Below, in pieces: positions 36,346-45,352 of a stretch of DNA of 57,437 nt (its first letter is position 1; the number at the start of each line of letters is the position of its first letter). The DNA lies in contig JAGOSM010000003.1 in assembly GCA_018062315.1 (NCBI GenBank), positions 1-57,437 of the forward strand, read 5' to 3'. The stretch comes from Simkaniaceae bacterium. Its GTDB lineage: Bacteria > Chlamydiota > Chlamydiia > Chlamydiales > Simkaniaceae. The position numbers and the translations under genes are program-made. A model generated the notes under the pieces. It was not told the DNA's origin and did not search any database. It worked only from the letters and a program-made list of their open reading frames with translations.

Positions 36346-37400
36346 TGGTGCAGGGCTTTCCTCTTGCTGAGCTTGCGAAAGCCATTCATGCTAATCTCAT
36401 AGGAAATCCCCACCTTCTCATTACAGGAGTCAATACTCTTGAATCAGCAACAGACACTGAGGCCTCTTTTTATGCCAACCCCCGGTATGAAGAGGCCATG
36501 CGCGCTTCTCAAGCGGGAGTGATTTGTATCCATCCCAATACCCCTCTCCCTGAAGGGAAAAATTTTTTAGTGACTGAAGATCCTTCTCGAGCCTTTCAAC
36601 GCATTGCGGAACTTCTCCTTATTGCTAACACTCCTAAATCGGGCTTTATAGGGATCCACCCTTCCGCTGTAATTGACCCAACAGCTCAAATTGGAAAAAG
36701 GGTCACTATCGGCCCTCACGCAGTTATTGATGCACATACCTCGATTGGAGATGATACGGTGATTGGCCCCCTCGTCTCTATTGGCCCCGGCGTATCTATT
36801 GGAAATAAATGCACCCTTCATCCCCATGTTACAATTCGAGAAGGCTGTCGTATTGGCTCAGAGGTCATCTTACAGCCCGGCGTCGTTATTGGGTCTTGTG
36901 GATTTGGATTTACAACAGATCAGAAGGGCAAACACCATAAGCTCGACCAGCTCGGCATCGTCATCATTGAAGACAACGTCGAAATTGGAGCCAACACCAC
37001 CATTGATCGAGCAAGGTTTAAAGCCACTTTGATTAAAAAAGGGACGATGATCGATAACCTCGTTCAAGTTGCCCACAACGTAGAGATTGGAGAAGATTGT
37101 ATTCTGGTTGCCCAAGCGGGCATTGCAGGCTCTTCGAAGTTAGGAAATCGGGTGATCATCGGAGGGCAAGCAGGAGTGGCAGGCCATATAGAATTAGAAA
37201 GTGGAGTTGTGGTCACTTCTCAAGGTGGAGTGAGTAAATCACTATCGAAAGGAGTTTACCGAAGTGCTCCCCCCGTTCAACCTATTGCCTCATTTCAACG
37301 CGAGGCTGTCCACGTCCGTCGTCTACCTCAGTATGTTGAACAAATTAAAGAATTGCAGCGTGCGATTGCAGAACTTGAACAAAAATTAACGCCATCTTAG
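36345..37400 (+). CDS. lpxD: UDP-3-O-acylglucosamine N-acyltransferase
   Basis: Third step of lipid A synthesis; adds an acyl chain from ACP. The N-terminal uridine-binding domain (residues 1-105) ends in [22 protein letters not shown], followed by about ten hexapeptide repeats forming a left-handed beta-helix. The catalytic His is in [13 protein letters not shown]. The C-terminal helix ([18 protein letters not shown]) is present. 351 aa is normal. Confidence 0.95.
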   Translation: MVQGFPLAELAKAIHANLIGNPHLLITGVNTLESATDTEASFYANPRYEEAMRASQAGVICIHPNTPLPEGKNFLVTEDPSRAFQRIAELLLIANTPKSGFIGIHPSAVIDPTAQIGKRVTIGPHAVIDAHTSIGDDTVIGPLVSIGPGVSIGNKCTLHPHVTIREGCRIGSEVILQPGVVIGSCGFGFTTDQKGKHHKLDQLGIVIIEDNVEIGANTTIDRARFKATLIKKGTMIDNLVQVAHNVEIGEDCILVAQAGIAGSSKLGNRVIIGGQAGVAGHIELESGVVVTSQGGVSKSLSKGVYRSAPPVQPIASFQREAVHVRRLPQYVEQIKELQRAIAELEQKLTPS

Positions 37401-37409
37401 AGTGCTGTC

Positions 37410-38330
37410 ATGATTACTATTTATTACAAAGAATCGCCCGATGATCTTTTTACCCAGATCGATGCCCCAAAACCCGGATGCTGGATCCATGTAGATGAAG
37501 CCTCTGCAAGCGATATCAATCAAATCAGTGAACTCATCCACCTTGAGTATACCGATATTTACGATTGCTTAGATCGATATGAAATCCCCCGTATTGAACG
37601 AATTGACGATAATCTCCTTATTTTCACTCGGCACCCAGCAGAGCATGAATCGGGACTCTACACAACAACCTTTACTATCCTCATTACTAAAGATTATTTT
37701 ATTACTATCTGCCCTCAAAAATCAGACCTCGTTCCCCATCTCATTGCACAGAAACCCAAACTTTCTCCAGACCACCCCTCTAAATTCCTGATCTATATTT
37801 TGCTAAAAATCACCCAGGAATACACCCTTCAAATTAAAAAAATTCGAACCAACGTCTTAAAACAGGAAAAAAAACTAGCCCATGTAGAGAGCAAAGATAT
37901 TGTGATGCTCACTCTCAATGAAGAAATTTTAAATCAATACCTCTCTTCACTGATTCCCTTGCGGAATGTGTTAGAATCGATTACGTCGGGTCGTTTTACC
38001 CTCCTCTATGACAAAGATCAAGATCTCCTCGAAGATCTTTTAAATGCGAGTATCCAATCAGAGAATCTCTGCACCATCAACCTACGCTCGATCAGATCTC
38101 TCAGAGATTCGTATCAAATCATTTTTACAAATCAACTCAATAAAACAATTAAGCTTTTAACTGCCCTAACTATCATTCTTTCGATTCCAACGATGATCGC
38201 CTCCCTCTATGGAATGAATGTTCCCATGCCCTATCAACAAAGCCCTTATGCCTTTAGCGTCATCATTGCAGGGATTATTGCTATTTTAATTCTTTCGATT
38301 TTGATTTTTCAGCGCAAAAAATGGCTTTAA
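37410..38330 (+). CDS. CorA-like divalent-metal transporter
   Basis: 306 residues. The C-terminal pair of membrane helices contains the defining YGMNVPMP motif (near 269-276), followed by the last helix FSVIIAGIIAILILSILIF and a basic tail. The cytoplasmic N-terminal part (IHVDEASASDINQISELIHLEYTDIYDCLDR...PRIERIDDNLLIFTR) and the long helix LKQEKKLAHVESK fit the CorA funnel. The transported ion (Mg or Co/Ni) is not determined. It begins 10 bp after lpxD and overlaps the SET gene by 10 bp. Confidence 0.9.
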   Translation: MITIYYKESPDDLFTQIDAPKPGCWIHVDEASASDINQISELIHLEYTDIYDCLDRYEIPRIERIDDNLLIFTRHPAEHESGLYTTTFTILITKDYFITICPQKSDLVPHLIAQKPKLSPDHPSKFLIYILLKITQEYTLQIKKIRTNVLKQEKKLAHVESKDIVMLTLNEEILNQYLSSLIPLRNVLESITSGRFTLLYDKDQDLLEDLLNASIQSENLCTINLRSIRSLRDSYQIIFTNQLNKTIKLLTALTIILSIPTMIASLYGMNVPMPYQQSPYAFSVIIAGIIAILILSILIFQRKKWL

Positions 38331-38860
38331 ACTATAAATACACCCCTTTCCTCCTTTTTTCTTCTGAAAAGGAGAAAAGGGCAATTGTTGAAAATATTCA
38401 CAGTAAGCCACTGAGTGTTAGTGCGATAGAGTATGGAAATACCTATAAAAAGGAGCTTTCAACAGGGTATGAAGCTCCTTCAAAGCTCGTCTTGGTATCC
38501 GAAAAAATCGGACATGGACTTGTGGCGGTGGAAGCTCTTGCGCCTTTCTCCTACATCGGAGAGTATACCGGGGTAGTAGGCTATAGTTGCCCCTACTTTC
38601 ACATCAGCAACTATGCTTACAGCTACCCCGTTACAAGTGATTGTGGAAAACAATTTGTTGTGGATGCCGAACGTTGTGGGAATATGACCCGCTTCATCAA
38701 TCATCATCGTGAACCCAACCTCATTCCTGTTATCGCCTATTTTGACAGTCTCTATCATGTCATTCTGATTGCTAAGAAGGCCATTGTAGCTGGGGAATCC
38801 TTTTCTTACAACTACGGTCCTCATTATTGGCATATTCGAGGCACCCCAGAACACTTTTAA
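38321..38860 (+). CDS. SET-domain protein lysine methyltransferase-like
   Basis: 179 residues, nearly all SET domain. KIGHGLVAVEALAPFSYIGEYTGVV (62-86) is the N-terminal SAM-binding block, RCGNMTRFINHHREPN (118-133) corresponds to the RxxNxxRFINHSCxPN pseudoknot strand, and GESFSYNYG (158-166) matches GEELTYDYG with the catalytic Tyr. The post-SET zinc Cys cluster is absent and the NHSC cysteine is replaced (NHHR). SET proteins in chlamydiae include the secreted NUE (CT737) that modifies histones. This one may act on host chromatin or on the bacterium's own histone-like proteins; which is unknown. It sits in an insertion between lpxD and pdhABC. Confidence 0.88.
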   Translation: MALNYKYTPFLLFSSEKEKRAIVENIHSKPLSVSAIEYGNTYKKELSTGYEAPSKLVLVSEKIGHGLVAVEALAPFSYIGEYTGVVGYSCPYFHISNYAYSYPVTSDCGKQFVVDAERCGNMTRFINHHREPNLIPVIAYFDSLYHVILIAKKAIVAGESFSYNYGPHYWHIRGTPEHF

Positions 38861-38958
38861 TTAAAGAATTTAATAATACATAAAATTCATTTCAGTTTTA
38901 AATTATTTAAAATTGCGTTATATTAGTATTAAACAAATAAACAAGGGATGCAAATTAA

Positions 38959-39456
38959 ATGACAATATCCTCAAATAGTTATTCCTCCATTTCAAATGCT
39001 TCTTCGGCTAGCGTAGAGATTGTAACACCAATACAGACACTGATAAATGATGATTTTAAGACACAGCAGTTGGAACGTTTACGAAATCTCAGCGCTGCAA
39101 TTTTCAATGGGGATTCTGCTACCTCAATTTTAGACTCTGTCACCCGTCTTGATTCCGAGGCCAAAGAACGTTTCCTTCATCACGCAAGTGAACACGCAAA
39201 CTCTAGTGTTACAAAAGACAACCTCACTGACTCAAAAAGTGCACTCATGTGGGCTCTTTCTGAAGAAGTAAGTCGGTATGTTTCCCTTACCCATCGTTTT
39301 ACTCAAAATGAGTGGAATCACCTTGATTACTGCATCTACGAAGCTGATGGTTCCCGTAGCCATGAAGCGGAGTTTGGGAAATACCATCGTATCGATCAGG
39401 GATTTGATAGTTTTATGGCACAGGTCGAAAAAGTTATAACCAGTAGAAATCATTAA
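38959..39456 (+). CDS. Hypothetical protein, 165 aa, paralog of the downstream gene
   Basis: No known family recognised. The N-terminal 25 residues are Ser-rich (SSNSYSSISNASSAS), as in many type III secreted proteins. Residues about 40-160 form a domain shared with the C-terminal half of the next gene: AIFNG, a helix, ALMWALSEEVSRYV, FTQNEWNHLDYCIY and FGKYHRIDQGFDSFM. AAGGG lies about 11 nt before the ATG, and a TATATT box lies near 38919 in the 98-bp AT-rich gap after the SET gene. The next gene starts 14 bp downstream. Confidence 0.75.
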   Translation: MTISSNSYSSISNASSASVEIVTPIQTLINDDFKTQQLERLRNLSAAIFNGDSATSILDSVTRLDSEAKERFLHHASEHANSSVTKDNLTDSKSALMWALSEEVSRYVSLTHRFTQNEWNHLDYCIYEADGSRSHEAEFGKYHRIDQGFDSFMAQVEKVITSRNH

Positions 39457-39470
39457 AAAGGAATTAATAT

Positions 39471-40434
<964 letters not shown>

Positions 40435-40442
<8 letters not shown>

Positions 40443-41697
40443 GTAGTGTAGCGGGATTTTCGAGAAGCTTCTTAACGCTCAAGAGAAACTTGGCCCCATC
40501 TGCTCCATCGACCACACGGTGATCAGCAGATAGGGTCATATTCATTCTCTGAGATGGGACCACAATCCCATTTTTGATCGCCACCACCTCTCTCATTCCG
40601 CCTACTGCTAAAATGGCAGCTTGAGGGGGATTAATCACAGCAACAAAGCTAGTAATGCCGTACATTCCGAGATTAGATACTGTAAAAGAGCCCCCTTTAT
40701 ATTGTTCTACTTTAAGAGTTCCCTCTTTCGCACATTTCGCAAGGTGGCGCACTTCAACAGAAAGCTGTCCTAAATTCTTATAATCTGCATTCCGCACAAT
40801 AGGGGTGATCAGCCCATCAGGAAGACTCACAGCAACTGCAATATCGATCGTCTTAAACCGAATAATCTCTCCTTTGACAGAATCAAATCCGCTATTGACA
40901 TGAGGATGCTCTCTTAAAGCAAGCGCAACAGCCCTCATCACAAAGTCGTTATAGGTCACCTTCACTCCTCCCTCGAGAAGTTCTGTACGTAACCTGACTA
41001 AACTATCCACATCGATTTCTTTCTCAATATAAAAATGGGGGATAAACGTTTTGGATGCCTGCAATTTTTCACCAATGGCTCTTCGCATCGGACTCAGTTT
41101 TTCACTCTGAAAAGTGCCAGGAGCAATCTCAGGTTTTGCGCGGCTCCCAAACGCTACGACACCCTGCTTTTGAGCCATCTCGAGATCCTTACTGACGATA
41201 CGCCCCCCGGGGCCAGATCCCTTCACCGTCGTAAGATCAAGTCCTTCCTCCGAAGCTAGCTTTTTCGCATAAGGGGAGGCCTTTACCCCCTCTCCCACAT
41301 CAAATTCAAAACTATACCCCTCAAGAGGCGGCTCTGCTTCAAATCCCACACCAAGAACGGCTGCCCCTTCCTTTTTTTTCTCCCCAGCAACTACCTTCTG
41401 AGGTGCTTCTACAGGAGCTTTAGGCTGAGTGACTTGAAAACCTTCTAAACTTTCATCTTGCGTCTTTGTCATGATCGCAATCGGATCATTGACAGAACCA
41501 TCCCCATCTTCTTTGATCAGAATCTGACGCAAATATCCCCCATCAAGAGCATGGTATTCCACAGTTGCCTTATCAGTCGCTACCTCAATGAGAAGATCCC
41601 CTTCTGCAACTTTGTCCCCTTCTTTTTTATGCCACTTTACAATAGTCCCCTCAGCCATCGTAGGGGATAATTTGGGCATCGTTAAAATAAATGGCAT
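40435..41697 (-). CDS. pdhC: Pyruvate dehydrogenase E2, dihydrolipoamide acetyltransferase
   Basis: Core subunit passing acetyl groups to CoA. The N-terminal lipoyl domain has the lipoylated Lys in EVATDKATVEY (about residue 44), a Pro/Ala/Lys linker follows, then a peripheral-subunit-binding domain (ASPYAKKLASEEGLDLTTVKG.GPGGRI) and the catalytic domain with SADHRVVDGADGAKFL (His and DG motif). 420 aa with a single lipoyl domain is usual. Its ATG overlaps the pdhB stop by 1 nt. Confidence 0.95.
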
Positions 41698-42668
41698 TAA
41701 AGGCTCCTTTTCAAGGCATCGTAAATTCTTTCTGTATTTGGTAAAGAGGCGAGTTCTAAGGGTTTTGAATAAGGTAGGGGTGTTTCTTTCTGACAGACAC
41801 GCACAAGAGGACTGTCTAGAAAATCAAAACACATCTCCTGAATCTGAAACCCAATTTCAGCGGCAATTCCAGCAAAAATATGCCCCTCTTCCACAAGGAC
41901 ACATCGATGAGTTTTTCTAATGGAAGTTGCAATCGTTCCCATATCAAGAGGCTTAATCGTCCTTAAATCAATGATTTCAACAGAAACCCCTTCCTTGGCA
42001 AGAAGGCGCGCTGCCTCCTGACAAGGTCTAATCATGCGGCTACACCCGATTAAAGTGATGTCTGTTCCCTCCTGCAACACCTTAGCCTTCCCAATCGGAA
42101 CGAGGTACTCCCCCTCGGGAACCTCCCCTTTAAGTCCATAATCGAGCTCATCTTCCAAAAAAATCACCGGATCATCAGATCGGATGGCCGATTTTAAAAG
42201 CCCTTTTGCATCATAAGCATTACTAGGGGCAACAATTCGAAATCCTGGAAAATTACTGTAAATTGCCGCCACATTATGAGAATGTTGGCAAGAAACTTGA
42301 GCCGCTGCTCCATTAGGGCCTCTAAATACAATAGGACATTTAAACCGCCCCCCAGACATGTAATACATCTTGCATGCATTCGAAATGAGTTGATCTGCTG
42401 CAACAAAAGAAAAGTTAAAGGTCATGAAGTCCACAATAGGCCTAAGCCCTGTCCAAGCAGCTCCAATCGCCAGCCCAACAAATCCCCCCTCAGCAATCGG
42501 GGTATCAATAATCCGCTGATCGCCCCACTTATCTAAAAGCCCCTTAGTCACTTTAAAAGGACCATTATAATACCCTACCTCTTCACCAATCACAAAAACG
42601 CGCGGGTCGCGGGCCATCTCTTCATCAATCGCCTCTCTTAAAGCTTCTCGAATTTCAATCTCCCGCAT
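41697..42668 (-). CDS. pdhB: Pyruvate dehydrogenase E1 component, beta subunit
   Basis: With PdhA forms the thiamine-diphosphate decarboxylase. EALREAIDEEMARDPRVFVIGEEVG, RIIDTPIAEGGFVGLAIGAAWTGLRPIVDFM (with the catalytic Glu) and VEIIDLRTIKPLD are the expected motifs. 323 aa is normal. AGGAAGGGG precedes the ATG. It overlaps pdhA by 14 bp. Confidence 0.96.
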   Translation of the reverse strand: MREIEIREALREAIDEEMARDPRVFVIGEEVGYYNGPFKVTKGLLDKWGDQRIIDTPIAEGGFVGLAIGAAWTGLRPIVDFMTFNFSFVAADQLISNACKMYYMSGGRFKCPIVFRGPNGAAAQVSCQHSHNVAAIYSNFPGFRIVAPSNAYDAKGLLKSAIRSDDPVIFLEDELDYGLKGEVPEGEYLVPIGKAKVLQEGTDITLIGCSRMIRPCQEAARLLAKEGVSVEIIDLRTIKPLDMGTIATSIRKTHRCVLVEEGHIFAGIAAEIGFQIQEMCFDFLDSPLVRVCQKETPLPYSKPLELASLPNTERIYDALKRSL

Positions 42669-43671
42669 AAACCCCTTCCTCTAATGTTGAAATATCGGGA
42701 TAAGGACTTTCATCTGCAAATTTCATCGCATCCAAAACGATTTCTTTCTCTTCTTCGCTTATTTTCTGATAGGTCGCCTCATCCAAAAGATGAGCCTTTT
42801 CTAGCTCATTCTTGAATAAAAGAAGAGGGTCCCTTGCCTTAGCTCTCTCAAGCTCTTCTTTAGAGCGATAAAGACCTGGATCTGAAATGGAGTGCCCTTT
42901 AAATCTCTCTGTAATCGCTTCAATCAGCACAGGGCGCTGTGTTCTCTTAACTTCCTCGTAAACCTCTTTAAATCCTGCATAACAATTGAGAACATCCATT
43001 CCATCAAAAGTGTACCCCTTCATATTATAGGCTGGAGCAAATGATTCAGCAATCGGCTCATGACAGATAGCCCTTTGAACAGGGGTCCCCATGCCCCACT
43101 GATTGTTTTCAATCACAAAAATCACAGGCAAATTCCACAAAGAAGCTAAATTAAGCGACTCATGTACAGCACCTTGAACAAAGGCCCCATCACCGAGAAA
43201 ACAAACTGCTACCTTTCCTGTTCCTTGATACTTTGCAGAAAATGCAGCTCCCACTGCAATAGGAAGGTGTCCTCCTACAATGCCAAAGCCCCCAAGTAAG
43301 TGATCTGTGTAAAGGTGCATCGACCCTCCACGCCCCTGGGCACATCCGGTCACCTTTCCATAAAGTTCTGCCATACACTCTTTGGGAGTAGCACCTGTCA
43401 ATAAAGCCAGTGCGTGGCACCGATAGGTTGTAATCCACCAATTTTCAACCCCCATCGCTGCTACTGCTGCCGTTTGGATCGCTTCCTGCCCAATATAAGC
43501 GTGAAAGTAACCCCCGATTTTAGCTTGCTGATAGGCTGACTCAGCCCTCATCTCAAAATGGCGAATCATCACCATTTGACGCATCATCTCACACAATCGA
43601 TCCTTTTCAAGGCTCTTAATTAACTTATTATTATCGCATGTGAAATAATTGTATTTTATTTTCTTGCCCAA
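42655..43671 (-). CDS. pdhA: Pyruvate dehydrogenase E1 component, alpha subunit
   Basis: Binds thiamine diphosphate through GDGAFVQGAVHESLNLASLWNLPVIFVIENN (the GDG-x(~27)-NN motif). EAIQTAA, GRGGSMHLY and the phosphorylation-loop-like region GHSISDPGLYR are present. The start is a TTG at 43671 with GAGGGG 5 nt upstream; the first ATG (43587) would remove 28 residues. The order pdhA-pdhB-pdhC is as in C. trachomatis. In that genome the operon lies close to lpxD (from memory); here four other genes intervene. Confidence 0.93.
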   Translation of the reverse strand: MGKKIKYNYFTCDNNKLIKSLEKDRLCEMMRQMVMIRHFEMRAESAYQQAKIGGYFHAYIGQEAIQTAAVAAMGVENWWITTYRCHALALLTGATPKECMAELYGKVTGCAQGRGGSMHLYTDHLLGGFGIVGGHLPIAVGAAFSAKYQGTGKVAVCFLGDGAFVQGAVHESLNLASLWNLPVIFVIENNQWGMGTPVQRAICHEPIAESFAPAYNMKGYTFDGMDVLNCYAGFKEVYEEVKRTQRPVLIEAITERFKGHSISDPGLYRSKEELERAKARDPLLLFKNELEKAHLLDEATYQKISEEEKEIVLDAMKFADESPYPDISTLEEGVYAGD

Positions 43672-43708
43672 AAATACCCCTCTTTCTTTTATACTATATT
43701 ATTTCATT

Positions 43709-43852
43709 TTAGATTGGCAAGCCGGGATTTCCACCTTGTCTTGGGATGAGATGGGGATTATTGGTGGTAGGAACAGGGCGATATTCATCATTGGAAGTAG
43801 CTTGGTAGCATCCCATTAAGAATCCAAGGCATAACACAAGTAGCATTCTCAT
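43709..43852 (-). CDS. Very small putative lipoprotein, 47 aa
   Basis: ATG AGA ATG start, then LLVLCLGFLMGC: a hydrophobic h-region and a good lipobox (FLMGC, Cys15). The mature part is about 33 polar residues (YQATSNDEYRPVPTTNNPH...GGNPGLPI). It has the size and shape of entericidin- or Lpp-like small lipoproteins, but no family is recognised. It is divergent from the exonuclease gene and ends 38 bp before pdhA begins. No strong Shine-Dalgarno is visible, so the call rests on the intact signal and lipobox. Confidence 0.6.
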   Translation of the reverse strand: MRMLLVLCLGFLMGCYQATSNDEYRPVPTTNNPHLIPRQGGNPGLPI

Positions 43853-43907
43853 AGCGAAGTCATGATACTCTTTGACAACTTTAATTGTAAAGTTTACTCT
43901 ATCTCTG

Positions 43908-44594
43908 ATGAGACCTATCTATTACGACACCGAAACGACAGGAATTAAACCGAAAAAAGACAAGATTATCGAGATTGCAGCATATGATCCTGTGAATCAG
44001 CGAGAATTTGTCACTCTTATCAATCCTTCGATACCTATCCCTCAAGAAGCTTCAGCGATTCACCACATTACCGATGATATGGTCAGTAAATCCCCCTCCT
44101 TCAAGGAAATGGCGTTTGACTTTATCGATTTTTGTTCTGGGGATGTGGTTCTTATTGCTCATAATAATGACAATTTTGATCAACTCTTTTTAGAAGCGGA
44201 ATTTGAAGCGGCGGGAATTCCCCTCCCTTCTTGGCGCTACATTGACACCCTTAAATGGTCGAGAAAATATCGCCCAGATCTTCCCCGTCACTCACTTCAA
44301 TCTTTAAGAGAACTTCATCAAATCCCCCCCAATAATGCTCATAGAGCATTGGATGACGTTATTGTGCTACATCAAGTGTTCTCCCAAATGATTGATGACC
44401 TGCCTATGGCAACGGTTTACAAACTTCTTTCAGAGACAACCTTGCTCCGCTCGATGCCTTTTGGGAAATTTAAAGGGCAGCCTCTTTCTGAAGTGCCCAA
44501 AAGTTACCTAACCTGGCTCTCCCAAAGTGGTGCCTTTGATAAGGTAGAAAATCACGATTTAAAACGCTCACTGGAGCACTACAAACTCTTGTGA
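43908..44594 (+). CDS. DnaQ-like 3'-5' exonuclease with ExoX-type C-terminal domain
   Basis: 228 aa from the ATG at 43908 (MRPIYYDTETTG); an upstream TTG is in frame but makes an atypical N terminus. ExoI motif YDTETTG (Asp7, Glu9), ExoII in LIAHNNDNFDQLFL and ExoIII HRALDDVIVLHQVF give a DEDDh active site. The C-terminal MPFGKFKGQPLSEVPKSYLTWL is the short domain found after exonuclease X (DUF3820 type). It could be the polymerase III proofreading subunit or a repair exonuclease. A dnaQ lies near msbA-accA in C. trachomatis (from memory). Confidence 0.88.
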   Translation: MRPIYYDTETTGIKPKKDKIIEIAAYDPVNQREFVTLINPSIPIPQEASAIHHITDDMVSKSPSFKEMAFDFIDFCSGDVVLIAHNNDNFDQLFLEAEFEAAGIPLPSWRYIDTLKWSRKYRPDLPRHSLQSLRELHQIPPNNAHRALDDVIVLHQVFSQMIDDLPMATVYKLLSETTLLRSMPFGKFKGQPLSEVPKSYLTWLSQSGAFDKVENHDLKRSLEHYKLL

Positions 44595-45214
44595 AAATTC
44601 TTCTCATTGGACCTGGATATGTGGGATCTGCGCTGATTCAAGCTCTTACGGGGCATGAAGTCACCGTCACCAAAGAAAGAATACGCCCTTCTTCTCTATT
44701 TGAAGGAAAAGATTTGGTGATCGTCACCCCAAAAACAGAAGTCACAACCTCCCTTCCTCTGATTGCTCTATCGAGTACCGCCTGTTACGGGGATGCGGGT
44801 GGGGGGTTTGTTAAAGAAGAAGATGCCGTGCCGACAGAATACGAGAAGAGCGTTCTTTTAAATCCGAGGGGCTGTCTTTTTCGACTTTCAGAAATCTATG
44901 GACCCGGGAGAGAAATCAGCCATCGATTTAAAGAAAAGACCCATTTCCCAGGCTCTCCAGACAATCCCACTAACATGATCCATCTCGACGATATTGTCGG
45001 AGCGATTCTTTTTGCGATGGAGCACCATTTAACAGGGATTTACAATCTCACCGACGACGACCACCAAACTCGAGGGGAGCTTTACAGTCAATATGGAAAC
45101 ATCACCTTTGATCCCAGCATAAAGCCCCGTTTTGGGGGCAATCGCAAGGTATCCAACGCAAAGATCAAGGAAGCGGGCTATCTCTTTAAGCATCCCCACC
45201 GCATCTTATCCTAA
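44591..45214 (+). CDS. NAD-dependent epimerase/dehydratase-like protein (YeeZ type)
   Basis: 207 residues. The Rossmann start ILLIGPGYVGSALIQAL binds NAD(P); LIALSSTACYGDAGGGFVKEEDAVPTE matches the SSTxVYG catalytic strand with Tyr, and FRLSEIYGPGRE and MIHLDDIVGAILFAM are extended-SDR motifs. It is shorter than sugar epimerases, closer to the YeeZ group of unknown substrate. The start is a GTG overlapping the exonuclease TGA (GTGA), so the two are coupled. Palindrome 45220-45312 begins 6 bp after the stop. Confidence 0.8.
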   Translation: MKILLIGPGYVGSALIQALTGHEVTVTKERIRPSSLFEGKDLVIVTPKTEVTTSLPLIALSSTACYGDAGGGFVKEEDAVPTEYEKSVLLNPRGCLFRLSEIYGPGREISHRFKEKTHFPGSPDNPTNMIHLDDIVGAILFAMEHHLTGIYNLTDDDHQTRGELYSQYGNITFDPSIKPRFGGNRKVSNAKIKEAGYLFKHPHRILS

Positions 45215-45219
45215 CCCCG

Positions 45220-45312
45220 TAACCGTAACCGCGCCCGTAACCGCATTGTCTTTGCAAGCCATTCTTCAAAAAAATGTAAAATCGGTTACGGTTACGGGCG
45301 CGGTTACGGTTA
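45220..45312. repeat. Perfect 24-bp inverted repeat (palindrome family 3)
   Basis: The arm at 45220-45243 is the exact reverse complement of 45289-45312, with a 45-nt loop. Both arms are made of GTAACCG units plus a central GCGCCC/GGGCGC. It sits between the convergent epimerase-like and ABC-exporter genes, the same placement as the palindrome at 29763. Additional partial GTAACCG units flank the right arm. Confidence 0.95.
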
Positions 45313-45352
45313 AGGAATTAAAAATCTAGCACCGAGCTCATGAAAGCTATGC

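Noticed and set aside
45132-45329. 65-residue plus-strand frame across the family 3 palindrome
   Set aside because: It begins inside the epimerase-like gene in another frame and its C-terminal part is just translated GTAACCG units.
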